Positions 39,940 to 53,130 of a stretch of 64,000 nt of DNA are shown here, piece after piece (within the stretch, counting starts at the first letter, position 1; each line of letters starts with the position of its first letter). The notes under the pieces are model-generated. The model ran no database searches. It had not been told where the DNA came from and saw nothing but the letters and a program-made list of their open reading frames with translations. The position numbers were made by a program, and so were the translations under genes. Source of the stretch: Mycobacterium sp. (lineage in GTDB: Bacteria; Actinomycetota; Actinomycetes; Mycobacteriales; Mycobacteriaceae); the NCBI GenBank assembly GCA_019236925.1, contig JAFAID010000190.1:17067-81066 (forward strand). Direction: 5' to 3'.

Positions 39940-42566
39940 CCTGGCCCGACGACGTGCGCGCGGCCGAGTGCGACGGCGCGCAGTTCGCCCACCTCGCTAT
40001 GCCGCTCGGCGGCATCGGCACCGGGAACCTCGCCATCTGCGCCGACGGCGGCCTGCGGCAGTGGCAGCTACACAACATCGGCAATCATGCAGGCGCGCTA
40101 CCCGGGTCGTTCTTCGCGCTGCGGGTCAGCAGGTGGGAGCCGCCGCTGGACGAGGTCCGCATTCTGCAGGCACCGCCGCGGGATTCGACGGACACCCCGC
40201 TGGTCACCGACGACGTCGTGCCGGAGTGGCAACGTGACCTGCTGAGCCGGTATCCCGGGGTGGCCCGCACCACCTTCGCCGGCACCTACCCGATCGCCCG
40301 GGTGCGCTACCTCGACCCGGCCCTTCCCCTGGACATCACGCTCGAGGCGTTCAACCCATTGGTGCCGCTGGACGTCGACATCAGCTCCATTCCGGCCGCG
40401 CTCTTCACGTTCCGGCTCGTCAACGACGGCAGCTACCCGCTGCATGGAACCCTGGGCGCCGCCGTGCAGAACGCCGTCGGCTGGGACGGCATCACCCCGA
40501 TCGATGGCGTCCAAGCGCCCGGCTACGGCGGCAATACCAACCGGCTGCTGCGTCGCGAGGGCTGGACAAGCGTGGTGCTGGAGAACGGCGCGCTCCCCGA
40601 CGACGCCCCGGGCGCCGGGCAGATGGTGCTTTCCGCCGACGACCCGAGAGCCGCCGCCCTGACCCGGTGGCGGCACACGGGTGAGTTCGTCACCTTTCTG
40701 CGCTCCCGGGCGCTGGCCAGCGGCGCGGCGCGGCTGGCGTTGGCGGCGGGTATCGCCGACCCGCAGCGGCACGCCCCACAATCGGCGAGCGCTGCCAGCC
40801 CGGCCGGCAGTACCTGGAACGCCGGCCTCGGCGTTCCGTTCATGCTGCAGCCCGGCCAGCAGCGGCTGATCCGGGTGGCGCTGACGTGGTATTTCCCCAA
40901 TCGGTACGTCAACTTCGAACAGTTCGGGCCGGACCGGCCGGAGTGGGGGCGGTCTCGGTTCTGGCTGGGCGACCACTACGCCACCCGCTACGCCGACGCG
41001 CAGGACGTGTTCGAGCGGGTGCGTCGAGATTGGTATGCACTGCGCGAGGCCACCGGCGCGTGGACCGGCACGCTGGCCGGCTCCGGCCTGGACGACGCCG
41101 CCGTCACCCATTTCGCTGCGCAGCTCGCGACCGTGCGCAGCCCCACCTGTTTTCGTGCCGCGGACGGGCGATTCTTCGCATTCGAGGGGGTGCTCGGCGC
41201 CTCGACGGTGATGTGGTCGGGGTCCTACGGCGGTTCCTGCCCGCTCAACTGTACGCACGTGTGGAATTACGCGCAGGCGCTCGCGTCGACGTTCCCCGAA
41301 CTGGAACAGAGCATGCGCGAGACCGAGTTCGAGATCATGCAGGCGCCGGAAGGCTATGTACCGCACCGGGTGATCGCGCCGATCTATCTGCCGCAGCTGC
41401 GGGGCCAGTCGATCGGTGGCCCCGACCAGCCAGCGCTGGACGGCATGATCGGCACAGTCCTAAAGGCCTACCGCGAGTACCGCGCCGGGGCAGGCATCGA
41501 CTGGCTGCGCCGCTACTGGCCCAACCTCACCCGCCTGCTGCGCCACGTCGAGTGCACCTGGAACGTCGACGGCACCGGGATGCTCAGTGGCGTCCAGCCC
41601 AGCACCCACGACATCGACCTCACCGGGCACAACCCGTTCATGGGCACGCTGTGGCTGGCCGCGCTGCGCGCCGCCGAGCAGATCGCCCTGCTGCTCGACG
41701 ACAGCGGCGTGGCGGCGGCGTACCGGGCCACCTTCGCCCAGGCCAGCGAGTCCTATGACGCGGCGCTGTTCACCGGCGAGTACTACGTACAGCGGCTGCT
41801 GCCCGGCGACAAGCCCGAGTACCAATGGGGCGACGGGTGCCTGACCGATCAGCTAGTAGGGCAATGGTGGGCACACCAGCTCGACCTCGGCTACCTGTTG
41901 CCCGCCGAGCACGTGCGCACCGCCCTGGCGGCGATGGTGCGGCACAACCTGCGGCGCGGATTCCGTGATTTCACCCACCCGTACCGGATGTTCGCCGACG
42001 GTGACGACGCGGGGCTGCTGGTGTGTACCTGGCCGCACGGCGGCCGGCCCGCAACGCCGATCCGCTACGCCGACGAGGTGTGGACCGGCTCGGAGTACCA
42101 GGTCGCCGCGCACTGCTGGCGCGAGGGCCTGCACGACGAGGGGCGCGCCGTGCTGGACGCGGTGTGGGCGCGTTACGACGGGCGGCGGCGCAACCCGTTC
42201 AACGAGATCGAGTGCGGTGACCACTATGCGCGGTCGCTGGCCGGCTGGTCGGCGCTGCAGGCGCTGGCCGGGTTCAGCCACGACGGCCCGGCCGGCGCGT
42301 ACACGTTCCGTCGCCCCGACACCGCCGTGCCGTTCCTCGCCGGCTCCGGGTGGGGCCTCTGGTCGCGGCGGGGCGACGAGCTCGTGATGGCCTGCGCCGG
42401 CGGGCGGCTCGACGTGCGCAGGCTCACGGTCGTCGGCAGCACGGCCAACTTCGACGCATCCGTCGACGGGACGGCCGTCCCCGCTCGATGTACCGATCGG
42501 GGCATCGAATTCCTCGATCGAATAACGCTGATTGCCGGGCAGATGCTGACTCTCGCGACCCGCTGA
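39936..42566 (+). CDS. Glycoside hydrolase family 116-like (GBA2-type) protein, no evident signal peptide
   Basis: MPLGGIGTGNLAICADGGLRQWQLHN; GGSCPLNCTHVWNYAQALASTFPELEQSMRETEF; STHDIDLTGHNPFMGTLWLAALRAAEQIA; GTGA overlap with the GH172 stop. Confidence 0.9.
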   Translation: MTWPDDVRAAECDGAQFAHLAMPLGGIGTGNLAICADGGLRQWQLHNIGNHAGALPGSFFALRVSRWEPPLDEVRILQAPPRDSTDTPLVTDDVVPEWQRDLLSRYPGVARTTFAGTYPIARVRYLDPALPLDITLEAFNPLVPLDVDISSIPAALFTFRLVNDGSYPLHGTLGAAVQNAVGWDGITPIDGVQAPGYGGNTNRLLRREGWTSVVLENGALPDDAPGAGQMVLSADDPRAAALTRWRHTGEFVTFLRSRALASGAARLALAAGIADPQRHAPQSASAASPAGSTWNAGLGVPFMLQPGQQRLIRVALTWYFPNRYVNFEQFGPDRPEWGRSRFWLGDHYATRYADAQDVFERVRRDWYALREATGAWTGTLAGSGLDDAAVTHFAAQLATVRSPTCFRAADGRFFAFEGVLGASTVMWSGSYGGSCPLNCTHVWNYAQALASTFPELEQSMRETEFEIMQAPEGYVPHRVIAPIYLPQLRGQSIGGPDQPALDGMIGTVLKAYREYRAGAGIDWLRRYWPNLTRLLRHVECTWNVDGTGMLSGVQPSTHDIDLTGHNPFMGTLWLAALRAAEQIALLLDDSGVAAAYRATFAQASESYDAALFTGEYYVQRLLPGDKPEYQWGDGCLTDQLVGQWWAHQLDLGYLLPAEHVRTALAAMVRHNLRRGFRDFTHPYRMFADGDDAGLLVCTWPHGGRPATPIRYADEVWTGSEYQVAAHCWREGLHDEGRAVLDAVWARYDGRRRNPFNEIECGDHYARSLAGWSALQALAGFSHDGPAGAYTFRRPDTAVPFLAGSGWGLWSRRGDELVMACAGGRLDVRRLTVVGSTANFDASVDGTAVPARCTDRGIEFLDRITLIAGQMLTLATR

Positions 42567-42756
42567 TGACGAAGCACAACACGACCCGATAGTCCGGAAA
42601 GGCCGTCAAAGCCTGGGAGGCGGCGATGTGACTGCGACACCTCTGACAATCCTGCGGATAACGCAGTTCTCATGAGGTACTGCGGCGTCGCCGCTGCCTG
42701 CTGGGCGCACACTGCGGGTGGTTCTGACCACCGGTTGGGTGAAGGTAAACTAAGCC

Positions 42757-43137
42757 GTGATCCAGCGCGAGACTTCGGCCGCTGAGAAAAAAGCACATCG
42801 ACGCATCGAAGGACCGGTGCGGACGTGTGTCGGTTGCCGAAAGCGAGAGTTGGCCGTCGAACTGCTTCGAGTGGTGGCTGTGTCGACTGGGAACGGTAAT
42901 TCCGCCGTGACCGTTGACCTGGCAGGTAGTCTTCCGGGGCGGGGTGCATGGCTGCATCCCAGTCCGAAGTGCGTACACGAAGCGATCCGGCGGCGAGCGT
43001 TCGCACGAGCGTTGCGGATCGCCGGAGCACCGGATGTATCAGCGGTGGTCGACCACGTCGAGTCTCTCGACGTGCCAGGTCATCTCGCCAACAGAACAGG
43101 CAGCGAAGAACATGAGCACACCGTGAAGTCCCGATGA
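42757..43137 (+). CDS. ylxR: YlxR (DUF448) RNA-binding protein (Rv2840c-like)
   Basis: GPVRTCVGCRKRELAVELLRVV; GRGAWLHPSPKCVHEAIRRRAFARALR. Confidence 0.93.
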   Translation: MIQRETSAAEKKAHRRIEGPVRTCVGCRKRELAVELLRVVAVSTGNGNSAVTVDLAGSLPGRGAWLHPSPKCVHEAIRRRAFARALRIAGAPDVSAVVDHVESLDVPGHLANRTGSEEHEHTVKSR

Positions 43138-43204
43138 CCATGCGTCATAGCTAAACCCGAGGCGCGGCCGACCACAGCTGTCGCCTCATAGACAGGAGAT
43201 GTAG

Positions 43205-45925
43205 GTGGCAGGCAAGGCGCGCGTACACGAGTTAGCTAAGGAACTCGGTGTTACCAGCAAAGAAGTTCTGGCCCGGCTCAACGAGCAGGGTGAATTCGTC
43301 AAATCCGCATCGTCGACGGTAGAAGCACCGGTCGCGCGTCGGCTGCGTGAGTCATTCGGCGGCGGCAAGCCCGCGCAGGAGAAGACCGCCGGCAACGGCG
43401 CGGCCGCGGCCAAAGCCGCCGTCAAAGAGGCCGCCGCCCCCGCGCCGGCGAAACCCGCGGGTCCCAAACCGTCCGCACCTCGGGCGCCCGAACCGCCGGC
43501 GCCGCCGGCCTCAGCGGCGGAGCAGCCGCAGGCCGTGGCCCAGACTTCGGCGCCGGCCCCGACCCCGGCCCCGTCACGTCCCGGACCGACACCCGGTCCG
43601 CACCCAGCCCCGAAGCCGGCGGCTCGCACGCCGCGGGTCGGCAATAACCCGTTCTCCTCGGCACAGCCGGTCGAGCGGCCTATTCCGCGTCCGCCGGCGC
43701 CGCGTCCCGGTGCCCCGCGGCCCGGTGCTGCGCGTCCGGGCGCGTCGCCAGGCAGCATGCCGCCCCGTCCCGGCGGGGGCGGTGGTGGACAGGGCAGGCC
43801 ACCGCGTCCCGGCGGGCCGCGACCCGCGCCCGGTGGTCGGCCAGGTGCCCCGATGGGCACCCGGCCCGGCGGTGCTGGTGGTGGTGGAAACTACCGCGGC
43901 GGCGGGGGCGGCGGTGGCGGTGGCGTCGGTGCCCCACCCGGCGGCGGTGGCGGCGGCTTCCGCGGCCGTCCCGGCGGTGGTGGTGGACGGCCGGGCCAGC
44001 GCGGGGGCGCGGCCGGTGCGTTCGGCCGTCCCGGCGGTGCACCGCGGCGGGGCCGCAAGTCCAAGCGGGCGAAACGCGCCGAGTACGAAAACATGCAAGC
44101 GCCCGTCGTCGGTGGCGTGCGGTTGCCGCACGGCAACGGCGAGACCGTCCGGCTGGCCCGCGGTGCGTCGCTTTCGGATTTCGCCGAGAAGATCGACGCC
44201 AACCCGGCCGCGCTGGTGCAGGCGCTGTTCAACCTCGGTGAGATGGTGACGGCCACCCAGTCGGTCGGCGACGAGACGCTCGAACTGCTGGGCAGCGAGA
44301 TGAACTACAACGTCCAGGTCGTCAGCCCCGCGGACGAAGACCGCGAGCTGCTGGAGTCGTTCGACCTGACCTATGGCGAAGACGAAGGTACCGAAGAGGA
44401 CCTGCAGACCCGTCCACCGGTCGTGACCGTGATGGGTCACGTCGACCACGGTAAGACCCGACTGCTGGACACGATCCGTAACGCCAGCGTCCGCGAGGGC
44501 GAGGCCGGCGGCATCACCCAGCACATCGGCGCCTACCAGGTGTCCGTCGACCTCGACGGCACCGAACGCCCGATCACCTTCATCGACACCCCGGGTCACG
44601 AGGCGTTCACCGCCATGCGTGCCCGTGGTGCCAAGGCCACCGACATCGCGATCCTGGTGGTCGCCGCCGACGACGGTGTCATGCCGCAGACGGTGGAGGC
44701 CATCAACCACGCGCAGGCCGCCGACGTGCCGATCGTGGTGGCGGTGAACAAGATCGACAAGGAAGGCGCCGATCCGCAGAAGATCCGCGGGCAGCTCACC
44801 GAATACGGTTTGGTGCCAGAGGAATTCGGCGGCGACGCCATGTTCGTCGACATTTCGGCCAAGCAGGGGACCAACATCGAGGCCCTGGAGGAGGCGGTGC
44901 TGCTGACCGCCGACGCCGCGCTTGATCTACGGGCCAACCCCGACATGGAAGCCCAGGGTGTGGCGATCGAGGCGCACCTGGACCGCGGCCGCGGCCCAGT
45001 GGCCACCGTGCTGGTGCAACGCGGCACGCTGCACGTCGGCGACTCGGTGGTCGCCGGCGACGCCTATGGTCGGGTCCGCCGAATGGTCGACGAATACGGC
45101 GACGACATCGAGGAGGCGCTGCCGTCGCGCCCTGTCCAGGTCATCGGCTTCACGTCGGTGCCCGGCGCAGGCGACAACTTCCTGGTCGTCGACGAGGACC
45201 GCATTGCCCGCCAAATCGCCGACCGGCGCAGCGCTCGCAAGCGCAACGCGATGGCGGCGCGGTCGCGCAAGCGGATCAGCCTGGAGGACCTGGACTCGGC
45301 GCTGAAGGAAACCAGCCAGCTGAACCTGATCCTGAAGGGCGACAACGCCGGTACCGTCGAGGCGCTGGAAGAGGCGTTGATGGGGATCCAGGTCGACGAC
45401 GAGGTGGAGCTGCGCGTCATCGACCGCGGTGTGGGCGGTATCACCGAGACCAACGTCAACCTGGCGTCGGCGTCGGACGCGGTGATCATCGGCTTCAACG
45501 TGCGTGCCGAGGGCAAAGCGACGGAGCTGGCCAACCGCGAAGGCGTGGACATCCGCTACTACTCGGTGATCTACCAGGCGATCGACGAGATCGAGAAGGC
45601 GCTCCGCGGCATGCTCAAGCCGGTCTACGAGGAGAACCAGCTGGGTCGCGCCGAGATCCGTGCGCTGTTCCGCTCGTCGAAGGTCGGCGTGATCGCCGGT
45701 TGCCTGGTGACTTCCGGTGTGGTGCGTCGCAACGCGAAGGCCCGGCTGCTGCGCGACAACATCGTGGTGGCCGATAACCTTACGGTGGCGTCGCTGCGCC
45801 GGGAGAAGGATGATGTCACCGAGGTCCGCGACGGATATGAATGTGGTCTGACGCTGACGTACTCCGACATCAAGGAAGGCGACGTCATCGAAACCTACGA
45901 GCTGGTTCAGAAGGAACGCGCCTGA
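43205..45925 (+). CDS. infB: Translation initiation factor IF-2
   Basis: N-terminal [20 protein letters not shown]; Gly/Pro-rich linker; [42 protein letters not shown]. Confidence 0.98.
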   Translation: MAGKARVHELAKELGVTSKEVLARLNEQGEFVKSASSTVEAPVARRLRESFGGGKPAQEKTAGNGAAAAKAAVKEAAAPAPAKPAGPKPSAPRAPEPPAPPASAAEQPQAVAQTSAPAPTPAPSRPGPTPGPHPAPKPAARTPRVGNNPFSSAQPVERPIPRPPAPRPGAPRPGAARPGASPGSMPPRPGGGGGGQGRPPRPGGPRPAPGGRPGAPMGTRPGGAGGGGNYRGGGGGGGGGVGAPPGGGGGGFRGRPGGGGGRPGQRGGAAGAFGRPGGAPRRGRKSKRAKRAEYENMQAPVVGGVRLPHGNGETVRLARGASLSDFAEKIDANPAALVQALFNLGEMVTATQSVGDETLELLGSEMNYNVQVVSPADEDRELLESFDLTYGEDEGTEEDLQTRPPVVTVMGHVDHGKTRLLDTIRNASVREGEAGGITQHIGAYQVSVDLDGTERPITFIDTPGHEAFTAMRARGAKATDIAILVVAADDGVMPQTVEAINHAQAADVPIVVAVNKIDKEGADPQKIRGQLTEYGLVPEEFGGDAMFVDISAKQGTNIEALEEAVLLTADAALDLRANPDMEAQGVAIEAHLDRGRGPVATVLVQRGTLHVGDSVVAGDAYGRVRRMVDEYGDDIEEALPSRPVQVIGFTSVPGAGDNFLVVDEDRIARQIADRRSARKRNAMAARSRKRISLEDLDSALKETSQLNLILKGDNAGTVEALEEALMGIQVDDEVELRVIDRGVGGITETNVNLASASDAVIIGFNVRAEGKATELANREGVDIRYYSVIYQAIDEIEKALRGMLKPVYEENQLGRAEIRALFRSSKVGVIAGCLVTSGVVRRNAKARLLRDNIVVADNLTVASLRREKDDVTEVRDGYECGLTLTYSDIKEGDVIETYELVQKERA

Positions 45926-45955
45926 GCATGAGTGCCGACAACCTGAACACGCGGC

Positions 45956-48775
<2,820 letters not shown>

Positions 48776-48842
48776 CACCGGCGAAGCGACGGATAACGAA
48801 CCGAGCCGCAAACGCCTGCCGGCGCCTGGCAAATACACTTAA

Positions 48843-49799
48843 ATGCTGATCCGCGAACCGTATACTGCACCGATGCCGACGCGGCAGCGTACACGTCCGC
48901 CGCCCAGCCGACGAGCCTGGCAGGACCGACCGTTTCGGGATTACGCGCTGTTCGTTCTGCTCGTGGGTCCCAATGTGGCGTTATTGCTGTTGTTCATCTA
49001 TCGCCCGTTGGTCGACAACATCCGGCTGTCGTTTTTCGACTGGAACATCTCCGACCCCACTGCGCAGTTCATCGGATTGTCCAATTACGCGGAGTGGTTC
49101 ACTAGTTACGATACGCAGCAAATCGTGCTCAACACGGTGGTGTTCACCGCGGCGGCGGTGATCGGCTCGATGGTGCTGGGGTTGGCTCTAGCTATACTGC
49201 TCGATCAACCGTTGCGCGCGCGGAACCTCGTGCGCTCAATTGTGTTCGCGCCGTTTGTCATCTCGGGTGCCGCTGTCGGCCTGGCGGCCCAGTTCGTCTT
49301 CGACCCGCATTTCGGCCTAATACAAGACCTGCTGCAACGCTTCGGGGTGGACGTGCCCGACTTCTACCAGAACCCGCATTGGGCGCTGTTCATGGTGACG
49401 GTCACCTACATATGGAAGAACCTCGGGTACACCTTCGTCATCTATCTGGCCGCGCTACAGGGGGTACGGCGAGACCTGTTGGAGGCAGCGGAAATCGACG
49501 GTGCAAGCCGGTGGGCCACCTTCCGCCGAGTGGTGTTGCCCCAACTGCGTCCCACCACATTCTTCTTGTCGATCACCGTGCTCATCAACTCGCTGCAGGT
49601 GTTCGACATCATAAACGTGATGACCCGAGGCGGCCCGCTCGGCACCGGCACCACAACCATGGTGTACCAGGTGTATCTAGAGACTTTCAGGAACTTCCGG
49701 GCCGGCTATGGCGCCACCGTCGCAACGATCATGTTCCTTGTCCTGCTGGCAATCACGTACTACCAGGTCCGGGTGATGGATCGGGGGCAGCGCGAGTGA
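48843..49799 (+). CDS. ugpA: ABC sugar/glycerophosphodiester transporter permease UgpA
   Basis: Binding-protein-dependent permease; EAA loop LLEAAEIDGASRWATFRRVVLPQLRPT. Confidence 0.93.
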   Translation: MLIREPYTAPMPTRQRTRPPPSRRAWQDRPFRDYALFVLLVGPNVALLLLFIYRPLVDNIRLSFFDWNISDPTAQFIGLSNYAEWFTSYDTQQIVLNTVVFTAAAVIGSMVLGLALAILLDQPLRARNLVRSIVFAPFVISGAAVGLAAQFVFDPHFGLIQDLLQRFGVDVPDFYQNPHWALFMVTVTYIWKNLGYTFVIYLAALQGVRRDLLEAAEIDGASRWATFRRVVLPQLRPTTFFLSITVLINSLQVFDIINVMTRGGPLGTGTTTMVYQVYLETFRNFRAGYGATVATIMFLVLLAITYYQVRVMDRGQRE

Positions 49800-50632
49800 T
49801 GTCCAGTCATCTTCGCACGACCCCGCGGCTACTCGGCTACGCGGCGATGTTGTTGGTGGTCGCGCTGATCGCCGGGCCGCTGATATTCGTCTTCTTCACG
49901 TCGTTCAAGACCCAACCCGACATCTACTCGCAGCCGACGTCCTGGTGGCCGCCGCGCTGGGACCCGCGCAATTACCGGACGGCCACTGAGCAGATTCCGT
50001 TCTGGACGTTCCTGCGCAACTCGGTGATCATCACTTCGGTGCTGGCTGTGGTGAAGTTCGCCCTGGGTGTGCTCAGCGCATTTGGCTTGGTGTTCTTGCG
50101 TTTCCCCGGCAAAACCGCGGTTTTCTTATTGATTATCTCGGCGCTGATGGTGCCCAACCAGATCACCGTAATTTCCAACTACGCCTTGATGGATCAACTG
50201 GGTCTGCGCAACACTTTTCCGGGCATTATCCTACCGCTCGCCGGCGTTGCGTTCGGAACCTTTTTGATGCGCAACCATTTCTTGACGCTGCCCGCCGAAG
50301 TCATCGAAGCGGCCCGGATGGACGGCGCGCGATGGTGGCAGCTGCTGTTGCATGTTGTTTTGCCGATGTCCGGGCCCGCCATGGTGGCCTTCGCCATCAT
50401 CACCGTGGTCAACGAATGGAATGAGTACCTGTGGCCATTTTTGATGTCGGACGACGCGTCGGTGGCGCCTATCCCGGTCGGTCTAACCTTTCTGCAGCAA
50501 GACGAGGGCGTGACGAACTGGGGGCCGGTGATGGCGGTAACGCTGCTGGCGATGCTGCCAATCCTGCTCATCTTCCTTGTCTTGCAACGACAGATGATCA
50601 AGGGCCTCACCTCGGGTGCGGTCAAGGGTTGA
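49799..50632 (+). CDS. ugpE: ABC transporter permease UgpE
   Basis: EAA loop VIEAARMDGARWWQLLLHVVLPMSGPAMVAF; ATGA overlap with ugpA. Confidence 0.93.
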   Translation: MSSHLRTTPRLLGYAAMLLVVALIAGPLIFVFFTSFKTQPDIYSQPTSWWPPRWDPRNYRTATEQIPFWTFLRNSVIITSVLAVVKFALGVLSAFGLVFLRFPGKTAVFLLIISALMVPNQITVISNYALMDQLGLRNTFPGIILPLAGVAFGTFLMRNHFLTLPAEVIEAARMDGARWWQLLLHVVLPMSGPAMVAFAIITVVNEWNEYLWPFLMSDDASVAPIPVGLTFLQQDEGVTNWGPVMAVTLLAMLPILLIFLVLQRQMIKGLTSGAVKG

Positions 50633-50638
50633 CTCGAG

Positions 50639-51958
50639 ATGGCAACCATAAGCGCATTGAGTCGCCGGAATTTCCTCTCGCTGGCGAGTGCGGCCACGGT
50701 TGGGGCGGCGGCCGGCTGTGCAGGGATGGGCGGCAGGGCTTCGGTGAAGTCGGGGTCTGGGCCGATCGCGTTCTGGTCCAATCACCCTGGCCAATCGACT
50801 GCGGTGGAAAAGGAGCTCATCAGTCGCTTCCAGGGCCAGTTCCCAGGTTTGTCGGTCGAGTTGATCGACGCCGGTATGAACTACGACGACGTGGCGGTGA
50901 AGTTCAACGCGGCACTCAGCGGAGCCGATGTGCCCGACGTCGTTGTGCTGTCCGACGTTTGGTGGTTCCACTTCGCCCTCAGCGGCGACCTCGTTCCACT
51001 CGATGACCTGTTCGGCGAAGTCGGGGTGGATTCGTCGGATTACGTCGACACGCTGCTGGCTGACTATGCGTTCAATGGCCAGCACTATGCCTTGCCCTAC
51101 GCGCGCTCGACGCCGCTGTTCTACTACAACAAACCGGTGTGGGAACGGGCCGGTCTGCCAGACCGCGGACCGCACAGTTGGCAAGAGTTCGACGAATGGG
51201 GTCCGCAACTGCAGCGCGTCGTCGGTGACCGAAAGTGGGCACACGGCTGGGCCAATGCCAGCTCAGGGCTGTCGTGGACGTTCGAGGGACCGGACTGGAC
51301 GTTCGTCGGCGCCTACTCCCAAAGGTGGACCTTGACCTTCACCGATCCGGCCACCATCGCGGCGGGCACCTACCTGCGGGACTCCATCCACAGCAAGGGT
51401 TACGCCGCGGTCGCCAACGATGTCGTCAACGAGTTCGCCACCGGCATCCTGGCCTCGACGATGACATCGACCGGTTTCCTGGCCGGCATCACCGAAACGG
51501 CCAGCTTCGACTTCGGCGTGTCAGCTCTGCCCACCGGGCCGGGCGGAGCTCCCGGTTGCCCGACCGGCGGGGCGGGGCTGGCGATTCCCGCCAAGCTCTC
51601 CGACGAGCGAAAGCTCAACGCGCTGAAGTTCATCGCATTCGTGACCAACCCGACACAGACCGCCTATTTTGCCCAGCGCACCGGGTATCTGCCGGTGCGA
51701 AAATCTGCTCTCGATGACCAAAGTGAACAGAACTACTTGGCAGACAATCCGCGTGCCCAAGTAGCGGTCAATCAGTTGCAGCACACCCGGACGCAGGACT
51801 ACGCGCGCGTTTTTCTGCCCGGCGGTGACCGCATCATCGGCGCCGGCCTGGAATCGATCGGACTGCAAGGAGCCGACGTGGCGACAACTTTCGCGCAGAT
51901 CAACAAACAGCTGCAAGTCGTCCTCGACCGCCAGATCATGCGGAAGTTGCCGAGTTAG
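50639..51958 (+). CDS. ugpB: Extracellular solute-binding lipoprotein UgpB with Tat-type signal
   Basis: SRRNFLSLASAATVGAAAGCAG; SNHPGQSTAVEKELISRFQGQFPGLSVELIDAG. Confidence 0.92.
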   Translation: MATISALSRRNFLSLASAATVGAAAGCAGMGGRASVKSGSGPIAFWSNHPGQSTAVEKELISRFQGQFPGLSVELIDAGMNYDDVAVKFNAALSGADVPDVVVLSDVWWFHFALSGDLVPLDDLFGEVGVDSSDYVDTLLADYAFNGQHYALPYARSTPLFYYNKPVWERAGLPDRGPHSWQEFDEWGPQLQRVVGDRKWAHGWANASSGLSWTFEGPDWTFVGAYSQRWTLTFTDPATIAAGTYLRDSIHSKGYAAVANDVVNEFATGILASTMTSTGFLAGITETASFDFGVSALPTGPGGAPGCPTGGAGLAIPAKLSDERKLNALKFIAFVTNPTQTAYFAQRTGYLPVRKSALDDQSEQNYLADNPRAQVAVNQLQHTRTQDYARVFLPGGDRIIGAGLESIGLQGADVATTFAQINKQLQVVLDRQIMRKLPS

Positions 51959-51962
51959 CGCC

Positions 51963-53048
51963 ATGGCGAGAGTGCAGTATTCGGCGGTCACCCATCGCTA
52001 CCCCGGTGCTGAAGCACCGGCGGTGGACAACTTGGACCTCGACATCGCCGACGGCGAATTTCTGGTGCTCGTCGGCCCGTCCGGTTGCGGCAAGTCAACC
52101 ACCCTCCGACTGTTGGCTGGGCTGGAATCCATTGAAAGTGGCCATATCTCAATCGGCGACGTGGATGTGACACACTTCCCGCCCCGGGCACGTGACGTCG
52201 CGATGGTGTTCCAGAACTATGCCTTGTACCCGAATATGACAGTGGCTGACAACATGGGGTTCGCGCTGCGAAACGCTGGCGTGCCGCGCGCAGATATTCG
52301 CCGACGGGTGCTTGAAGTCGCCACCATGTTGGAACTGACGGAGCTGCTTGACCGCAAGCCGTCGAAGCTCTCCGGCGGGCAGCGTCAACGGGTGGCGATG
52401 GGGCGTGCGATCGTGCGCCGGCCCCACGTCTTCTGCATGGATGAGCCGCTGTCCAACTTGGACGCCAAACTGCGGGTGAGCACCCGGTCGCAAATCTCGG
52501 GATTGCAGCGAAGGTTGGGCACTACCACCGTTTACGTCACGCACGATCAAGTAGAGGCGATGACGATGGGTGACCGTGTTGCTGTGCTCAAGGACGGTGT
52601 GCTGCAACAGGTTGACACGCCTCGAGCGCTGTACGACGACCCAGTCAACACGTTCGTTGCGACTTTCATCGGGGCGCCGGCGATGAATCTCATCGACGCC
52701 ACCGCCGCCGACGGCGTCGTGAGGTTAGACGACTTGTCGATATCAGTTCCCCGGCCAGCGGCCGACAGTCGAGTGGTGATCGGCGTCCGGCCGGAGTCCT
52801 GGGATGTGGTGTCGGCGGGTAGTGCGGGATCGCTGTCTGTTCGTGTCGAATTCGAGGAAGAGCTCGGCTTCGAATCGTTTGTCTACGCAACCCCTGTCAA
52901 GCAGGAAGGATGGTCGTTACGCGGGCAGCGAATTGTGCTCCGCACAGACCGCCACACCGTGGTAACGGTGGGTGAATTGTTGTCGATCGTGCCGCGCCCG
53001 CACGAAGTGTATTTCTTTGAGAGCCGGACCGAGACTCGCGTTCTCTGA
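51963..53048 (+). CDS. ugpC: ABC transporter ATP-binding protein UgpC
   Basis: VGPSGCGKSTTLRLLAGLE Walker A; LSGGQRQRVAMGRAIVR; TTVYVTHDQVEAMTMGDRVAVL. Confidence 0.94.
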   Translation: MARVQYSAVTHRYPGAEAPAVDNLDLDIADGEFLVLVGPSGCGKSTTLRLLAGLESIESGHISIGDVDVTHFPPRARDVAMVFQNYALYPNMTVADNMGFALRNAGVPRADIRRRVLEVATMLELTELLDRKPSKLSGGQRQRVAMGRAIVRRPHVFCMDEPLSNLDAKLRVSTRSQISGLQRRLGTTTVYVTHDQVEAMTMGDRVAVLKDGVLQQVDTPRALYDDPVNTFVATFIGAPAMNLIDATAADGVVRLDDLSISVPRPAADSRVVIGVRPESWDVVSAGSAGSLSVRVEFEEELGFESFVYATPVKQEGWSLRGQRIVLRTDRHTVVTVGELLSIVPRPHEVYFFESRTETRVL

Positions 53049-53130
53049 GGACCACAAGCCGTTGGCCGGGCGCGCGTGCGGTCACAATGGTGAGCTGACG
53101 CCCATATAGACCCGAAAGGCGGGCAGCTCG

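Noticed and set aside
40098-41366. 422-aa minus-strand ORF antisense to the GH116 gene
   Set aside because: Antisense artefact; GH116 motifs are on the plus strand.
43800-44060. Gly/Pro-rich low-complexity tract in infB considered as a PE_PGRS-like insertion
   Set aside because: Gly-rich N-terminal linkers are normal for mycobacterial IF-2.
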